Source of the DNA: Rheum nobile
Taxonomy: Eukaryota > Streptophyta > Magnoliopsida > Caryophyllales > Polygonaceae
Assembly (NCBI GenBank): GCA_027886185.1
Contig: WOAB01000606.1
Span: 5,270,001-5,334,000 of the forward strand
Length of the DNA: 64,000 nucleotides
Reading direction: 5' to 3'
Both the position numbers and the translations under genes were made by a program. This document shows positions 11,342 to 24,437 of this stretch, in pieces; the first letter of the stretch is position 1; the number at the start of each line of letters is the position of its first letter. A model generated the notes under the pieces. It worked only from the letters and a program-made list of their open reading frames with translations. It made no database searches and had not been told where the DNA came from.

Positions 11342-11853
11342 TGTTAGTTGTTAATTCATATTTCCAATTGAGCTTATATGGTTTGGACCAAATTAAAGGT
11401 ATAATAATTGGCTTGAAAGGGTTTAAGCCCAAAATAATGGAGGAGGAGTTTAGATGAATATAGAATTAATTAAGAAGGAAGATCAAATAAGAATAACCTA
11501 GAAAGAGAATTGTTTAGAATTTTAGAAAGAAGTGTGTAGTTATCCACTTTATAGTATGTGTAAATCTATAATATTTCAAAAAAAGTTATTTAGTGTTATA
11601 AGCCTATAAATAGACATGTATGATAGCAATTTAGAACATTGAGGAAGAGAGTAAATTAGTGTGTGCTAAAGTGTGAGGGGTGTGAAGTTGTGTAAGAGTT
11701 TTCTATATAATAAAAAGTGTTATGAGATATCCATAAAACACCTCTTATATATTTTTACAAAATAATATAAAATAGTTTTTGTATATTGTGTTTTTGTTTA
11801 GATGGAATTTAGGTGAGTATACAGGAATTGTGAGAATGATCGTTTCTGACACA
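11342..11853 (+). repeat. 3' LTR of COP-1
   Basis: 512 bp starting TGTTAGTTGTTAATTC and ending ACA, preceded by a short purine tract (AAGGGAG). It aligns to the 5' LTR from end to end with many substitutions, including the final 30 bases, which are the most diverged. Confidence 0.8.
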
Positions 11854-13289
11854 GGAATCACTGAATCAGTTCGAGAGAGCGTGCATAGAATTGAAGATGT
11901 TGTTTCATTTTTCGACAAAAAAAAAGTAATTGAAGACGATCGGTCATGGCCACATGGGTGACGTGGAAAAGCAATGCACGTGGAGGGTTGGACAGTAGAG
12001 AATTCGGTATAGGGGTAAATGGAATAAAGGGCATGCACAATTTTCATATTTCATTTTTTGGTAAATATATTAATGTTGTTAATGTTTATAATATATATAT
12101 AGAGCTAGTGTGAAAGAGAAATATGCAGAGGATATAGGGACCATATATATATATATATGAAGAAGAAAAATGGGATGTGGAAAGTGGAGTGGAGGATATG
12201 GTGCACCCCCCTCAGGTAAGGGATATTGATACGATCATACACCAGCTACAATCAACCCATATATCTAATATGTGGTTCTCGTAATTTCTCCTCTTTATTA
12301 TTATATCCAAAAGTTTTCTGTAGTTTTATTTTTTGAAAAGGTAAGAATTCAAAGTGTTTGTAATTTTGAGAGACCGAAAATATCAGTTATTAAAAAGATC
12401 GACAAAACAACAAACACAATTCAAAAAAAAAAAAAAAGTGAAGGATAACAACAACAACAAATAAAAAATAAAACTAAAGAATTCAGAAGTGAAATGAATA
12501 AAACATAAATACTGTACCGCTTAAAGAATGATCATCATCGACTTTGTCCGAAACTACTGTAGGTTTAAGTTGGGATGGAAGACATAAAGTTGGTACGACA
12601 TACGTAACATTGTTCTAGCAGCTTTTTTTGGCATATGTCACGTGTAAATTGCATTGTAGATAAATGCTTTTTTTCTATTTATTTATTTATGGGTTGGATT
12701 TGCTTGGTACAGATCAAATGTGATTTTGTATGGATACAAGATGATCGAGGAACTCTAGCTAGATTGCAATCTATATATCGGATGTGAATGTGATTGATCT
12801 ATAGCCTAGATTCTATGCAAATTTCATAATGGACAATGTATGCTTTTGATATACATTCCAAGGTGAATTTCAAATTCAATTATATATCTTATACGTGGCA
12901 AATAGATTTAGAAATAAGAGGATGAATTCATATGAAAATTAGCGCTTATATATAATATCCAATATATAAAATGCGTTAATATGTTTTGTATTGTGTGCAT
13001 TAAGTAAGCTTATTTATTTTGTATTATCTGTATCTATTTCATAATGTGTATATATTATTTTATCAAAATGTGTATCCACATATATTATGTTATGTCCGCA
13101 TCTATTTTGTATGTGTGCATCATTATCATTTACGCATCACCTGAATCAGACCTTAGAAATAAAAAATGTATTGCATACATTTTTAACATACTTAATTTAA
13201 AAATGAATAATTAGTGATAATATATTTAATTATATAAGACATTGTTCAAGTGCGAACAATGCTTCCAATGCGAAATGAGTGAATCGTAC
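11854..13289. other. Intergenic spacer
   Basis: I see no gene. The first 200 bases have a moderately GC-balanced stretch with no domain in any frame. The rest is AT-rich with AT runs near 12090 and 12145 and poly(A) near 12425. Confidence 0.5.
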
Positions 13290-13615
13290 ACATTCATACT
13301 GCCATGGCACGGTTCTAGAACCGAAGGTTTTGGTTCCATGAAAATGAAACCAGAACCGGTCAAACCTGGTTCCATCTGGTTTCGATTTCGAGTCTATCCC
13401 GATTTCAAAAAAATTAAAATAAAATAAAATAAATAAGGTGGAATCGGGGTTTTGGGTTTTGAAACCTCCGGTTCCACCCGGTTTGGAGCCGGTTTTACTA
13501 AAAAATATTCAAATATATAAAATAAAAAGGGGTGGATTCGGAACGGTTCTAGAACGTACGGTTCTCCGGTTCCACCCGGTTTCGGTTCCAACGAAACTGG
13601 GAGCCATCTCTAGCG
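13290..13615. mobile_element. Probable hAT-derived repeat rich in GGTTCC/GGAACC
   Basis: Both ends carry GGTTC-AGAACC and CCGGTTCCACCCGGTTT palindromic words around an AT-rich centre (13405-13430 and 13497-13528). This matches the architecture of the MITE at 199-633 with a different core word. Possible ends are TACTGCCATGGCACGG on the left and, reverse-complemented, TAGAGATGGCTCCCAG on the right; no 8-bp duplication is visible. The open frames on both strands here are caused by these repeats. Confidence 0.45.
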
Positions 13616-13619
13616 ACTC

Positions 13620-13995
13620 ATTTGTTTGTATTGTGATACGTATTTGTTTGCATTGGGTTGCACATTTGTTTCTGTAGTGATGCACATAGATCAAGGGTGC
13701 ACATCACTTGATGCACATTTGTTTTTAAATGTGCTACACATTTCTTTGTTTTGTGATGCACATCATGCACATTTAGGTGCAACTTACAGGGCAACGTCAA
13801 TCAAAGGCGATTTACGGTTGGTGAACAACAGTCAACGTCGGTCGACGATAGTCAACGTTGGAGATCGGTGGTTAATGTTAAAATCTAATTATAATGACTA
13901 ATGTGCATCACATTACAAAAGGAATGTCCATCACATTGTATCTTGTACTACATCACACATAAATGTGTCTTATTACATATGCAATATGCATCGCA
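13620..13995. repeat. Inverted-repeat remnant with GTGATGCACAT units
   Basis: GTGATGCACAT and close variants occur several times on the left (13676, 13755) and inverted on the right (13905-13930). The sequences around them are roughly inverted copies. It may be the two ends of a small DNA transposon related by its TGCACAT words to the element at 16856-18502. No terminal duplication found. Confidence 0.3.
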
Positions 13996-14321
13996 AAGTG
14001 TTCAAATAGAAAAGGTTGTTCTCATTTGATCATTTCTCTAATAATATATTATATTAAAACGTACATAAAGTGAAGGTTAGTATTATTATTTTACACTTGA
14101 CTACGTTTGTCCCATATATTGTTTGCTCGATCACCATCCTAGAATTGTATTGCAATGGACGAAAATGCCCATAGCAAATGTAGAAGCAGTCTCAATCGCG
14201 TCTCGTTTGGTAATTTGCGGGACCCATCGATTGTGAATTCTGAACCATATCAACCGAATCAAACTCGCACGCCACTACCTCAACAACTTTCACAAAAACA
14301 GCATCAATTAGACGGAATTGT

Positions 14322-14943
14322 GCACTCTATACTAACCGCACTTGGAAGAAACCACCTGCTAACGGGTTTAAATTAAATTTTGATGGCTCTAGGAAAACTA
14401 ACGACACTTCAGACTTTGGATATATTTTAAGAGACCATAATGGGACACTTTTTTCCTTTCATCGTGAACAAATTCCTTCCACTTCTGTACTTCGCAGCGA
14501 AGCACTGGCAGCACTTTTTGGTATCCAGGATGCTGCTAGACTCAATATCAAACAACTTATTATCGAAGGAGATGATTTACTGGTTGTTAATTCCATCCGA
14601 GGAATCTGGAAAATTCATTCTATTATTATGGATATTACTTCTTTGCTTTCGTCTTTTGATTCATTTCAGGTATTCCACTGTTTTCGAGAGGCTAACCGTG
14701 CGGCTAATTTCTTGGCCATGCCCCTTATTCCGGATATTGCTCTTCATAAATTCCAACAGGTAATCTCCCCGTCTATAGATAATCGCTCCAATCGTCCTTT
14801 TCTTGATGTCGGATATGCGTTCACACATTTGAACTCTACTTTTAATTGTTTTGGTACTTAATTTGTAAAGATCATCCATTGGGACGATTTAGGAAAGTCA
14901 TCTTTTCTAGACGGGTCTTAATGTTTTTTTGCTATAAAAAAAA
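14322..14943 (+). pseudogene. LINE 3' end: RNase H-like domain and tail
   Basis: A frame open from about 14322 to the stop at 14861 encodes the RNase H-like (RVT_3) domain that closes plant L1 polyproteins: FKLNFDGSRKTND, SEALAALFGIQDAA, LIIEGDDLLVVNS and FREANRAANFLA. After the stop come about 80 bases ending in AAAAAAAA near 14941, consistent with a LINE 3' UTR and tail. The rest of the element is missing, as expected of a 5'-truncated insertion. The sequence from 14150 to 14320 may be a frame-shifted continuation upstream, but I could not recognise it. Confidence 0.8.
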
Positions 14944-15113
14944 CTCCCACGCGGCCGCGGGCCCGCCTGCTGCTTCCCTCTCCCGTTTTTTGATTGCGTC
15001 TAACGCCCATCTTGACACATAAGCAAGGGTAATATTGATATTTAAGCCTAAATTTCATCCAGGAACAAATCGGTACTAATATGTGGACTCAAATTTCATC
15101 TTAGGCTCCGTTC

Positions 15114-15948
15114 GGCATAGTTTTTTTTTGCATATTAACGAAGCTTAAGTTTTTTCTTCATCTTTTTATTGAGTGTTTGGCAAAAAGTTATTCATCTAGC
15201 TTAACAAGTTTATTGTAGATGAACGTAGCTTAATTTTGTTGATTTTTTTAATGTGACCTCCCAACATTATAAAAGCTTAACCATCTTAACATAATTTTTT
15301 ACCCACTGGTGCCCATAAATGAACACATAAAATAGCTCGTCATCTATCATTATAAAATCATATAAATAATTGTATCATGAAATTATTTACATAGTTTTAT
15401 CAGTATTACGTGTCTCCTCATTTAGACTTTTGTCAAAAACTTTGTATTAATTACAATTGATAATTTATTTATCTATAAAAGCTCCAATTTATAGACCAAC
15501 ATGCGAACAAGAAATTGGAAACGAGAAATTGATTGAAACCAAAAGTAGATAAAATTATATTTAATTAGCCATATAAATATGGATGAATTAAAGTGAAACT
15601 ATATCAGCATCGACGTTTGTGAAAATGTTGATGTGTAAGAGATGATGAGGCAACAATATAAAATATAGGGTTCAAAAGTACTCACATGGATCAAAATATA
15701 ACCTTATTTGTATATGCGCCAAAATATATATGTATTATCATACCCTTTTTCGTAATTTTACTGCTATTATTTAAAAATCCAGCTTGTAATACTGAACATT
15801 CAACTAGCTTTTTAGGAAAAAAAAATTAAGCTCATGAATTAAGCTCCAACTTCAGCTGCTCATTCAGCTCCAGCTCCAGCTCCAACTCCAACTCCATCTA
15901 CTTATTCAACTTCAACTCTAGTTTTAGCTCGATATGCCAAACAGAGCC
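15114..15948. mobile_element. Harbinger/Tourist-like non-autonomous element, TTA duplication
   Basis: Terminal inverted repeats GGCTCCGTTCGGCATA (15114) and TATGCCAAACAGAGCC (ending 15948) differ at two positions and are flanked by TTA on both sides (15111-15113 and 15949-15951). That is the PIF/Harbinger target signature. The right subterminal part is a run of AGCTCCA/AACTCCA words (15845-15895). No transposase is present in the 835 bp. Confidence 0.8.
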
Positions 15949-15951
15949 TTA

Positions 15952-16855
15952 GTAAAGGTGTCACTTATAATATGTTGGGATCACAAACTCGGTTATTTAC
16001 TATCGTATAAGAGAAGTTTTGATCTATTATTAGAATTAATGGATTGATTAGATAATAAAGAGGGATGTTTGGAGGGTATAAATCTGTACTTCTTTCTTAA
16101 CACACTGCAAAATACTTAATCAATTCTTCGTTCTTAAACTTTTTTGGTTCAAAACATAATACTTATACTTGTTTGGAGGGTATAAGTACCTTTTAAGGAA
16201 TTTATTTGGCCCTCTATTAAAAAACATGTAAATATTTTAATAGTTAAAGTTAATAATTATAATTTAGGGTTTAGGATTTATGATTTAGAGCTTAGAATTG
16301 ATAATTTAGGACTTAGGTTTTATAAGTTAAGGTTTTTAAAATTTTGGTTATAAAAAAAAGTAAAACCTAGAGGGTTAGTGACCCTAAGAGTCACCGATCA
16401 TTCTCTATTTTTCAATGACCGGTGATAATGATCACATTAATTACAACCCTTTGACATGGAAAAAAGAAGAAGAAATAATTGGAAGTTGGTTGTAAATTGT
16501 TATTAAAAGAAAAATTAGCAAATAATACACGAAATACCTCAAACAATTTGCAAATAATACACCAAATACCTCAAATTATATCTTCCTTAAAATCCAAATG
16601 GTAAAATGACAACTAAACTTGATGGAGGGAATATGTTTTAAAACAAGTACAGATTTATATGTAACACTTAGAATGTGAAGATTATCCACAATAGTCAATT
16701 TCGATTTTCAAAAAAGGAAAAAAAGTACTAATCTTCCTTATTTCCCCTCATAAATATAGGACCAATAACTCAATAAGAAAAAAGGTTTTCTTCGCAAATG
16801 CCAATATTAAATTTAAATATTATATAACAATTATATTTTAATAATAAAGACATTA
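15952..16855. other. Intergenic spacer
   Basis: No gene seen. A 32-bp unit beginning GCAAATAATACACSAAATAC is repeated twice in tandem at about 16507-16570. Near 16262-16330 there are degenerate TTTAGGGTTTAGG words. A short inverted repeat around GACCGGTGATAATGATC near 16417 may be chance. Confidence 0.45.
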
Positions 16856-18502
16856 ATCAGGTGAGAATGATTATTACCGTATAAAGTGAGAATGATGCAC
16901 ATACAAGCAGAAATTTACGCACATACAATAAAAAACATATGTAATTTTAAAACTCGTGCACATATAAACAAAAATTATGCACATTTTTATTCATAAGGGT
17001 AAATATATTAAAATTAAGAGTGTTGTACAAGGCTTAAGGAAAGCCATTAAAAAAATTGTTGAGGAACAACCATCAGTGATAGAATCCACGGAAAGATTGA
17101 TCAAAGTCCTCCAAGAAAGATGCTCAAGCAAAGGAGAACTCTTGTCAAAGTTTGAAGTTTTTAGTAATCATCAAATTCTAGACAACCTTCGATGAAACGG
17201 CCATAACTATGGCTAGAAAATTGATCTTGAGATGATTCAAGATGTGTTGGAAAGACGATTCAAAGATCTACAACTCCATAGTTTACATCGAATCGAAACT
17301 TCAACAAGATGTGGATCAAAATTCAATTTTACTGAGAGCTGTGCAATTTCCAACATGAATTATCTACTTTCCATACTTTGATTAGTTAGATAAGATTATG
17401 TCCGATTTTCCTTGTTAGTTTATCTTTATTTTCAGCATTATTAATTAGTTTATTATTTCCTTAGGATTAGATAAGAAGAATTATGATCCAAGCTTGTTTG
17501 GTTTCCTAGTTGCTTCTTTAGCAAGATTTTATCTTTTATCTAGTTTCCTTATCTTTAGCCTTATATAGATTTCTTATTTTCCAAGCCATTAGGGCACAAA
17601 ATTATTTTTAAATATTCATTTTTTTGTCATTTAATAAGGGACATTTAATTGCTTAAGTTTATCAAAGTTGAGGTTTTTCTCCTTGCTTGAGCTTTAGGCG
17701 TCCCAATCTATCTTGTTGTGGTTTTCAATCAAGACTTATCTATTTGATTCAAGACTCATCACTTTGAGTCTATTCAATCGATCATCTATTTGATCGATCC
17801 AAGACCATCTCTTTGGTCTCATTAACCTTGATCTCTTTCGAGTGTTCTATCATCCATCCTCTCGGGTTTTCATGCAATTTATCAAGGGATTCTCCCAAGG
17901 GTTCCACGACAACCAACGAGAGAAAAATCCATCACTTTGGCTAGCGAGAAGATCCATGGTGCAAGCGAAGACCAAGGCTATCGCTTGGCTTGATTAAGTG
18001 ACGTTCTGGGCATCGGCGATCATCTCAACTAGGACATTCACATCAATCAGCATGAGGTAAATAGGTGCTAAATCACCGGATAGTCAATTGGCACATTCAG
18101 AGCATGGTGTTGGTGTTGTTTTCCTTCCAAGTGAGGAGGAGCCTCCTAGTAGTCAATCGAATGATCTGATCAAAACACCCCGAGTAAGGTGGATCCACAC
18201 CTTGGAAGATGGCCTGGTTGTGGCCTGCGGGTCAACCAAATCACATAAACAAAAGTAGAGAGAGCAAGGCTTCTAGTCAGAAGCTAAATTTATGCACTTT
18301 TCGAATGTGCATAAATTCACGCTCACACAATAAAAAACTTATGCAATGCAAACATAAACTTGTGCACATTCTAAAGTGCATAAACTTTTGCATGTATGTA
18401 CATGATTTTTAAAGTGTATAAATTTTCTTTTGTATGAGTGTAAGTTTTTACTTGTATGTGCATCATTCTTAATTTACATGGTAATAATCATTCTTACCTG
18501 AT
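16856..18502. mobile_element. Long-TIR DNA transposon carrying LTR-like cargo
   Basis: The left end reads ATCAGGTGAGAATGATTATT and the right end, reverse-complemented, ATCAGGTAAGAATGATTATT. Imperfect inverted repeats continue for over 100 bases (about 16856-16990 and 18290-18502), studded with TGCACAT words. Long TIRs around non-transposase cargo resemble Mutator-like elements, but the flanks AAGACATTA and CAAATCCTA share only 5 of 9 bases, so the superfamily is unproven. The interior (about 17180-18060) looks like LTR-retrotransposon sequence, with a motif resembling retroelement 3' ends (GGCCATAACTATGGCTAG, 17200) and a TATA-like CCTTATATAG. The small frame at 16977-17195 has no domain. Confidence 0.6.
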
Positions 18503-19249
18503 CAAATCCTATCTATAATATAAATCACTAACTTAAAACACAAATAGATTCTAATGTATGAAATAAATAAAACTACCTTTATTGTTTGAAATAAGTAAAT
18601 TACATGTACAAGGTTGTGTATCAAACAAAATTTCAAAAAAATATTTTATTACAAAACTTTATTTCAAGAATTTTTACATATATCATAAGAATGCTGTCCC
18701 GCGTTTGTTAAATATTGTTATAGATCATAAATTTTATTTATGTAATGTTAGATATTTTTGTATATCATAATATTTTTGTTAAAGCACAAATACTTTTTAT
18801 CATAAATTTAGAAATCATATTTAGAAGACATAGGTTGGATTTTTATTTATGTAATGTTATTAAATAAATTTTATAGGATTTCTATTTAGTCTTTAGTTTC
18901 TAAAGTTGAGATTCTTAACATATGTCGAAAATATTTTAAAAAACCACAATAAGCTTGTTTAGGTAGAGTTAGGAAACTATTTGTAACTTCAAATTGGAGC
19001 TTAGTTAAAACTGAACAACCTATTCTACCTTTTTTTCTGGATTAAAATAAACATCTATTTTTTGTTAAAAAAGTTTTTAAAGTTTTATTTTTTGTTAAAT
19101 ATTCATAGAATTATTATATTTGTTAGAGGTGGAACATAGAGGGAATTGGACTAGAAAGTTTTAAAATCTCGGAAGAGGGTGGAATGTATTGGACGGGAGT
19201 TGCAAATTCTACGAGGGAGTTTCATATGCAACAAAAACTCTTTATATAT
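18503..19249. other. Intergenic, strongly AT-rich
   Basis: No gene, repeat or transposon that I can support. Short frames here lack any recognisable domain. Confidence 0.45.
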
Positions 19250-20331
19250 ATTTTATATGGTTAAGAACTAGGTAACCTTCCTAAGGAAGGTCCAATTCAA
19301 ATCATCTATGCGGATGATCTTAAGAAAATCCCTCAACATAGGGTGAAGGTTCCCTGATACATTTATAGGTCCGTTCGTGATGAAAGACCTGAATAAACCT
19401 AAATCAATTTGTCTAGATGCTAGGAAGTCTACAGCTTGATTGGCTTTGCGAAAGTAATGTTGGATCTTGATATCTTCAAAATAGGCAAGAAATTTTCTCG
19501 TATTTTCAATGATCATCTGAATTTCCCAAGGCTTGTCCCTAGATCCTAGTAGGGAGTTAATGACTATTAAATTATCCCCTTCAATGATTAACTTCTTTGC
19601 CCCCAGCCTACATACATGCGCCACCCCAACCCACATGGTCGTGACCTCTGCCTGCAAAACTGAGGTTGGATGAATGTTTCTTTTGTCAACAAATATTGGT
19701 TACTATTACTATCTCTAATGATGTACCCTACAAAACACTCTCCATTTCTAATTTTTGAAGCATCAAAGTTAAGCTTAAGATAGCCCATCATGGGTTTTTC
19801 CCATGCAACACGAATATTATCTTTACGAGGTTTGGGCTTTTTGAATTCTGATTCAGCTAATCTTAGTGCCCAAAAGCCAATACATACCGCATTGACAATC
19901 GAGCTATCAAGGATTTTATTGCGGAATAAAACATTATTTCTTATGTTCTAGATGTGCCACCAAATATAACATGCCAATTCAAAGTTACTAAGACTGCTTT
20001 GGTTGTTTGCCAGGTTGTCAATGAAATTCTCCATATGGATTGTGGATGTCAGGTTTTCATTCACTGCCTTACTGGTTTCACTAAGTACTATTCTTGTATA
20101 TTTATATTCAAAGAAGAGATGATTTAGGGATTCATTTGATTTGTTACACAAGGCACAATCAGTAGGTACCCTATTGTAATGTCTATTGAGCCTATTTGTA
20201 GTTGGCAAAGAGTCTAAGCAAGCCTTCCAAATAAAATGTGTAGGAGGCTTAAGTCCAATACCACTATTCACTACTAAGGTTTCATTTAGTATATCTGGCT
20301 GAAATAGTAGCAAAACCTGAATGAGTAGCAA
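19250..20331 (-). pseudogene. LINE 3' end: zf-RVT and RNase H-like domains, broken
   Basis: On the minus strand the order is a zf-RVT-like domain (FIWKACLDSLPTTNRL, CALCNKSNESLNHLFF, 19948-20331), a linker, and the RNase H-like domain in two frames (MMGYLKLNFDASKIRNG ending 19588, then LIIEGDNLIVINSLLGSR and FRKANQAVDFLASRQ ending at the stop at 19268). One frameshift near 19650 and a stop near 19947 break it. This is the C-terminal third of a plant L1 polyprotein. It belongs to a different insertion from the plus-strand LINE end at 14.3-14.9 kb. The upstream edge near 20340 coincides with two tandem copies of AAACCTGAATGAGTA. Confidence 0.82.
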
Positions 20332-23300
20332 AACCTGAATGAGTAACTGGAGATGGAGAAGAAGATGGATTTACTAACTTTTTTTTTTAAATATAGTTGG
20401 TGTTCAGTATTGCAAGCTGAAACAAGGAAAAAAAGTTAAATTCGGATTGTTAATCTTCCACAATCTTTGGGGTCACATAAGAAAATTGGCAAAACTAATC
20501 TACATTAATCTTCAACAAACTACTTAAGTTAGATTGACATTTTTTTTTATCCAATACTCATTAAATAGATTAAAACAAAAACAAAATCTATTAATTTTTA
20601 AAAAGCTCTGTCGAAAGGAGCCATGATAAAATAGTACCGATTGTTTGTCAGAAAAATTTACAAATTGAAATTCGATCGTATACCGACACTTATAAATTAA
20701 GATTAGAAAATACCCAATACTATGAAATCTGAGTATTAATGAGTAATACTGTAAGAATATAGTACTCAATCAGGTCAAAAAATAAAACATGCGGGGAAAA
20801 CATAGCCTTAGTGAAATACTTAATGACTATTTTTATCATGTTATTTATGATATATGGTCCCTAGTTTTATCTCACGTTGATTCATATTAAAATTATAAAA
20901 GACATTCCCTTTAAGCATTTTTGTTATGGATAAGGGTAAATTTAGGATCGATGACTTTATTGACGGTTGAAAGGTTATGATAGAATATCATTTCGGATGA
21001 GATCTATAAAAATCATATTTTTACAATTGATGATAAATGTCTATCAGCAACATGATTCACCTCTTAAAGATATGACAAATTTGGATATCTGATAAAAACA
21101 TAAGGTCACAAAAAGTGTCAAGCAACTCTCATTTTTATATCCCATAGACTACTCCAAAGCCTTTTGAATGTATTAAAAAGACAAATGCAAATTATAAAAG
21201 ACATTCCTACCAATAAAAATATGACATTGTATGCGTAGAATGATAACCACTGAATAAAAAAGAAGTCGCCGTATTCCGGAAACAAAAAAAAAAAATACTC
21301 CGTCTATAAGATGGGAGCAGGAAAAACGGGCTATAGATTCTGGGAAATTTGTGGCCAAGAGATTTGCAAAAAATGGAAAGAAATCAGATTCTTAAATGAT
21401 ATCTGGAAAGATAATAAGGGGTGATGAGTATGCAACGCTTTATTCCAAAGGCTCCAATAAAACACAAAAAAGAAATATAAAGTGCAAAAGTTATCGGATA
21501 CTTTCTTTCTTTAAAGCTACCTACGTGGTAAATCTGTGTGCCATGTGTATACGTATATTACAGAATGTGAGTACAACTCCTTGTGTCTACAGAATAACCC
21601 AAATCTTAAGTGCTATTGAAATTGATCAACTTAAATCGTCTACCTAGGCATAGTGATTTCTTATATAAAAACGATAAATTAAGCACACCATTCATATTTT
21701 TGTGAAGGATTTTATATTAACACAATCTTCCTAGGTAGGAAAGTTGAAAAAAAAGTTATTTATAAAGGTTTTTTTTAGTATGTGCTTATTTGCATATTTT
21801 AAGAGCTCCATTTTTAATAATTTTTTTTTATTAAGGTTTTACTCATTCCTTTTTAGAAAATAATTTAAAATAATTTTTATTTTATTTTAATTTGTTAGCA
21901 TGTGCCTACACTAGAAAAAATGATTTATAAATAATTGAGTCACTTGACATTCCTCTTTATTAACATGAATTTCATTTATACCTTAACTTTTTTTCTTCTT
22001 TCAATTCTCTAAGTCACTATTTAAACTCCACCACCCACTATCTAATTTTGTTTTCTTCTTCACTTTTATCTTAGATAAGTAAAAGGTTTTTTTCTAAAAA
22101 GGAAAAATTACTTATGTTTAGCCACTTTATAAACAACGCTATTATATAATATATTTTTATTATTTTATGTAATGCATAAAAAAATATCGGGTTTGTTCAT
22201 ATTAATTTAAGGAAATAAAAAAGATAACAAAATTTGAATCGAAATAAAAGCGTATGACCCGGGATCAATATTATTGGTTAATTACGCATAAACAATTCTT
22301 TTTTAAATACTTTTACGGAATTACATTTTGTTATTCTTTTCATAAATTTTACCATCTTGATTTGTTCGTAAGATTAAAGAAGGCCAGTGAAGAGAATGGT
22401 ATTTACATTTAGTTATGTAGAAGAATCATTACGCCAAATCGGAGCATTGGAGAGAAGCATATATATAATATATGTTCAAAAATGTGTTTTCTTTTGGTAA
22501 AATCAAAATGAGTTTTTCAAAAGCATTAAAAACGTATAATGTATGTTTCTTTTTTAGCTGGTGATCCGATCGAACTCCCGATGCCACATAATTATATGGC
22601 TACAAATAAGAAGTAAGAACACCAATGGGATTGTAAAGTACTCGGTATATAGATAAAGTTGACACTGCATATGCAAAAATTCTTAGGCTACTACATCCGC
22701 ACAAATTGATCATGATTCATGAATCCCCCTCGTTCAATAGTTATTTATCCTATAGCATTAATGGGCATAGATATAAAAAAAAAAAACAAATTATACTTTT
22801 TTGTGTACTTCATGGTCGTTATATGATAGTAGCCACATACAAACGATGCCTAGCTACTTTAACAAATCTCTCAATTCCTTGGGAAAACGGTAACTTCATA
22901 GATTTTCTTGGGCATTGATTAATTACATTCATGAAATATTAATCTCCGATGAATATTAATTGTCATTTTAGCACATAAAAAAATTGTAATAACAAAACTT
23001 TGTCGTTTTAGATTTTTTAGACAATTCATGAAATATGTATTATTCCATACATATGAATCAATTCAGTATATATAGTTATTTAAAAGTTTGAAAAAATAAA
23101 TAAATATATATATATATATATAAATGTCCAGCAAAATAAAACACAAACACAGTCACAGTGGGGCTTGTGCGCAACCGTACCCATTAGGGTAAAGTGAAGA
23201 TTGGATTGGTGGCTGGCTTGAGGGGAAGATCGAAATCGTGATCGTGATCGAACTAATGGCTCGGATTAGACGCAGCTGGTGGGTAAGAATTGAAGTAGTG

Positions 23301-23579
23301 TGATCACAAGTGAAGCAAAAGGGAAGGTTGATAGATAGTTGATATCTTTAGTGGTCTTTACGTAGAAGTAAGATGCACTTTATTCGAAAAGCTCCAATAG
23401 AAGAATGAAGAAAGATACGAAAAGTGAAAAAGAGATAGTACAAATAAAATGCATGTTGAGACTTTGCATATATGTGTGTGGCTGGAGAATGCCAACTCTT
23501 CTATAACAAGATTTCGATATGCCTTAGATTGCATCCATCATCCATCTTATACTATCATACCTTCCACATATTGTATGTG
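20332..23579. other. Intergenic region with a diverged internal duplication
   Basis: I find no gene in these 3.2 kb. Two stretches resemble each other: about 21425-21490 and 23370-23435 share CTTTATTC-AA-GCTCCAATA followed by an AAAG-rich run, so an old duplication or a dispersed repeat is present. Near 21770-21910 an inverted pair of GTATGTGCT/AGCATGTGCC words may be a MITE related to that at 1959-2144. A TA run lies near 23104-23121, and a run of ATCGTGATCG words near 23234. Confidence 0.45.
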
Positions 23580-23584
23580 GTACC

Positions 23585-24437
23585 TGTAGAATCGTATGTG
23601 TTAGTACAACGAACGGTAGAACGTACTGTTTCTTGGAAAGCGAAATAAAATGACAAATTGCAAAGTAACAGTAGGGATGTTCCTTAGAGAGAAAAACTCA
23701 ATCAATCAACTAGTTGACTAAGGAAAATCTCTACCTCTAGATTTTATCCTAGTAGGATTTCAAATGTCTACTTGTGTTATCAATACTGGAGTTGCAATTG
23801 AACAAGTTTTATCTCAATCTAGTTCACTCCTAGATATCTAGACATCTACGTGTAACCTTCCTAACAACACCTTAGACACCAAAAACCCTATCAAGTTCTC
23901 AACTTACCCAAGATTCGTACTTGCAAGTATTCTTCTTCTTCGAATTCTTTTTCTCTTTGGAAATACTCGTGGCTGCGTAACTGTGATAGTTACTTTTTCC
24001 CATATATATAGCCTTCGAAATACGCAGCCGATTTGCCCTAGTATCAACTAAGGAAATCAAATAAAAATATTCCTAAACTATCTTTACACAATCTTTTCTA
24101 ACAACCAAATCCGTAACAAACTTGTTCCTTGCGGCCCAAGACGTCTTTGAAGATTTCTTTCCAAGCATAGAAATTCGGCACAGGTTCACAGCGCGCGCGT
24201 CACAATGTTACTTGGCGTTGTTCCCTTGTTCTTTCCTTCTCTACTTCTCAGTTTGCATAGGCGCGTTGTTCCATTATTGACTTCGTTGTTCCTTGAATAA
24301 TCTGTTTTGATCCTTCACATGGATTTCATCGTTCCTTGGCTTTCGCATTGTTCTTGAAACTCACAGTCACAATAAAACCATCAAGTGTAATGGGATTTAT
24401 CATCATCAAAACTAGAGGGAACATCATCATTCCAATA
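23585..24437 (-). repeat. 3' LTR of SIRE-1 with adjacent polypurine tract
   Basis: 853 bp, reading TGTAGAATCG on the plus strand and ending CCAATA where CCAACA is expected. On the element's own strand it is immediately preceded by the polypurine tract AAAAGGGGGAAAT (24438-24450). It carries CAGCGCGCGCGTC near 24190 and several GTTCC words, as in the other Sirevirus LTRs here. Confidence 0.9.

Larger units (their letters stand above)
8386..11853 (+). mobile_element. Decayed Tnt1-like Ty1/copia element (COP-1)
   Basis: Two LTRs (8386-9931 and 11342-11853, both starting TGTT-GTTGTTAATTC) enclose a tRNA-iMet-type primer site, a gag and the first part of protease, then go straight to the 3' LTR. 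Integrase, reverse transcriptase and RNase H are missing, so a deletion has removed most of pol. Flanks GAAAT (8381-8385) and GGAAT (11854-11858) are a plausible diverged 5-bp target duplication. The 5' LTR was later split by an L1 fragment. LTR divergence and many stops mark it as old. Confidence 0.85.

Noticed and set aside
22706..22918. Small plus-strand frame in intergenic DNA
   Set aside because: 70 residues with no recognisable domain or promoter; expected by chance in 3 kb of AT-rich sequence.
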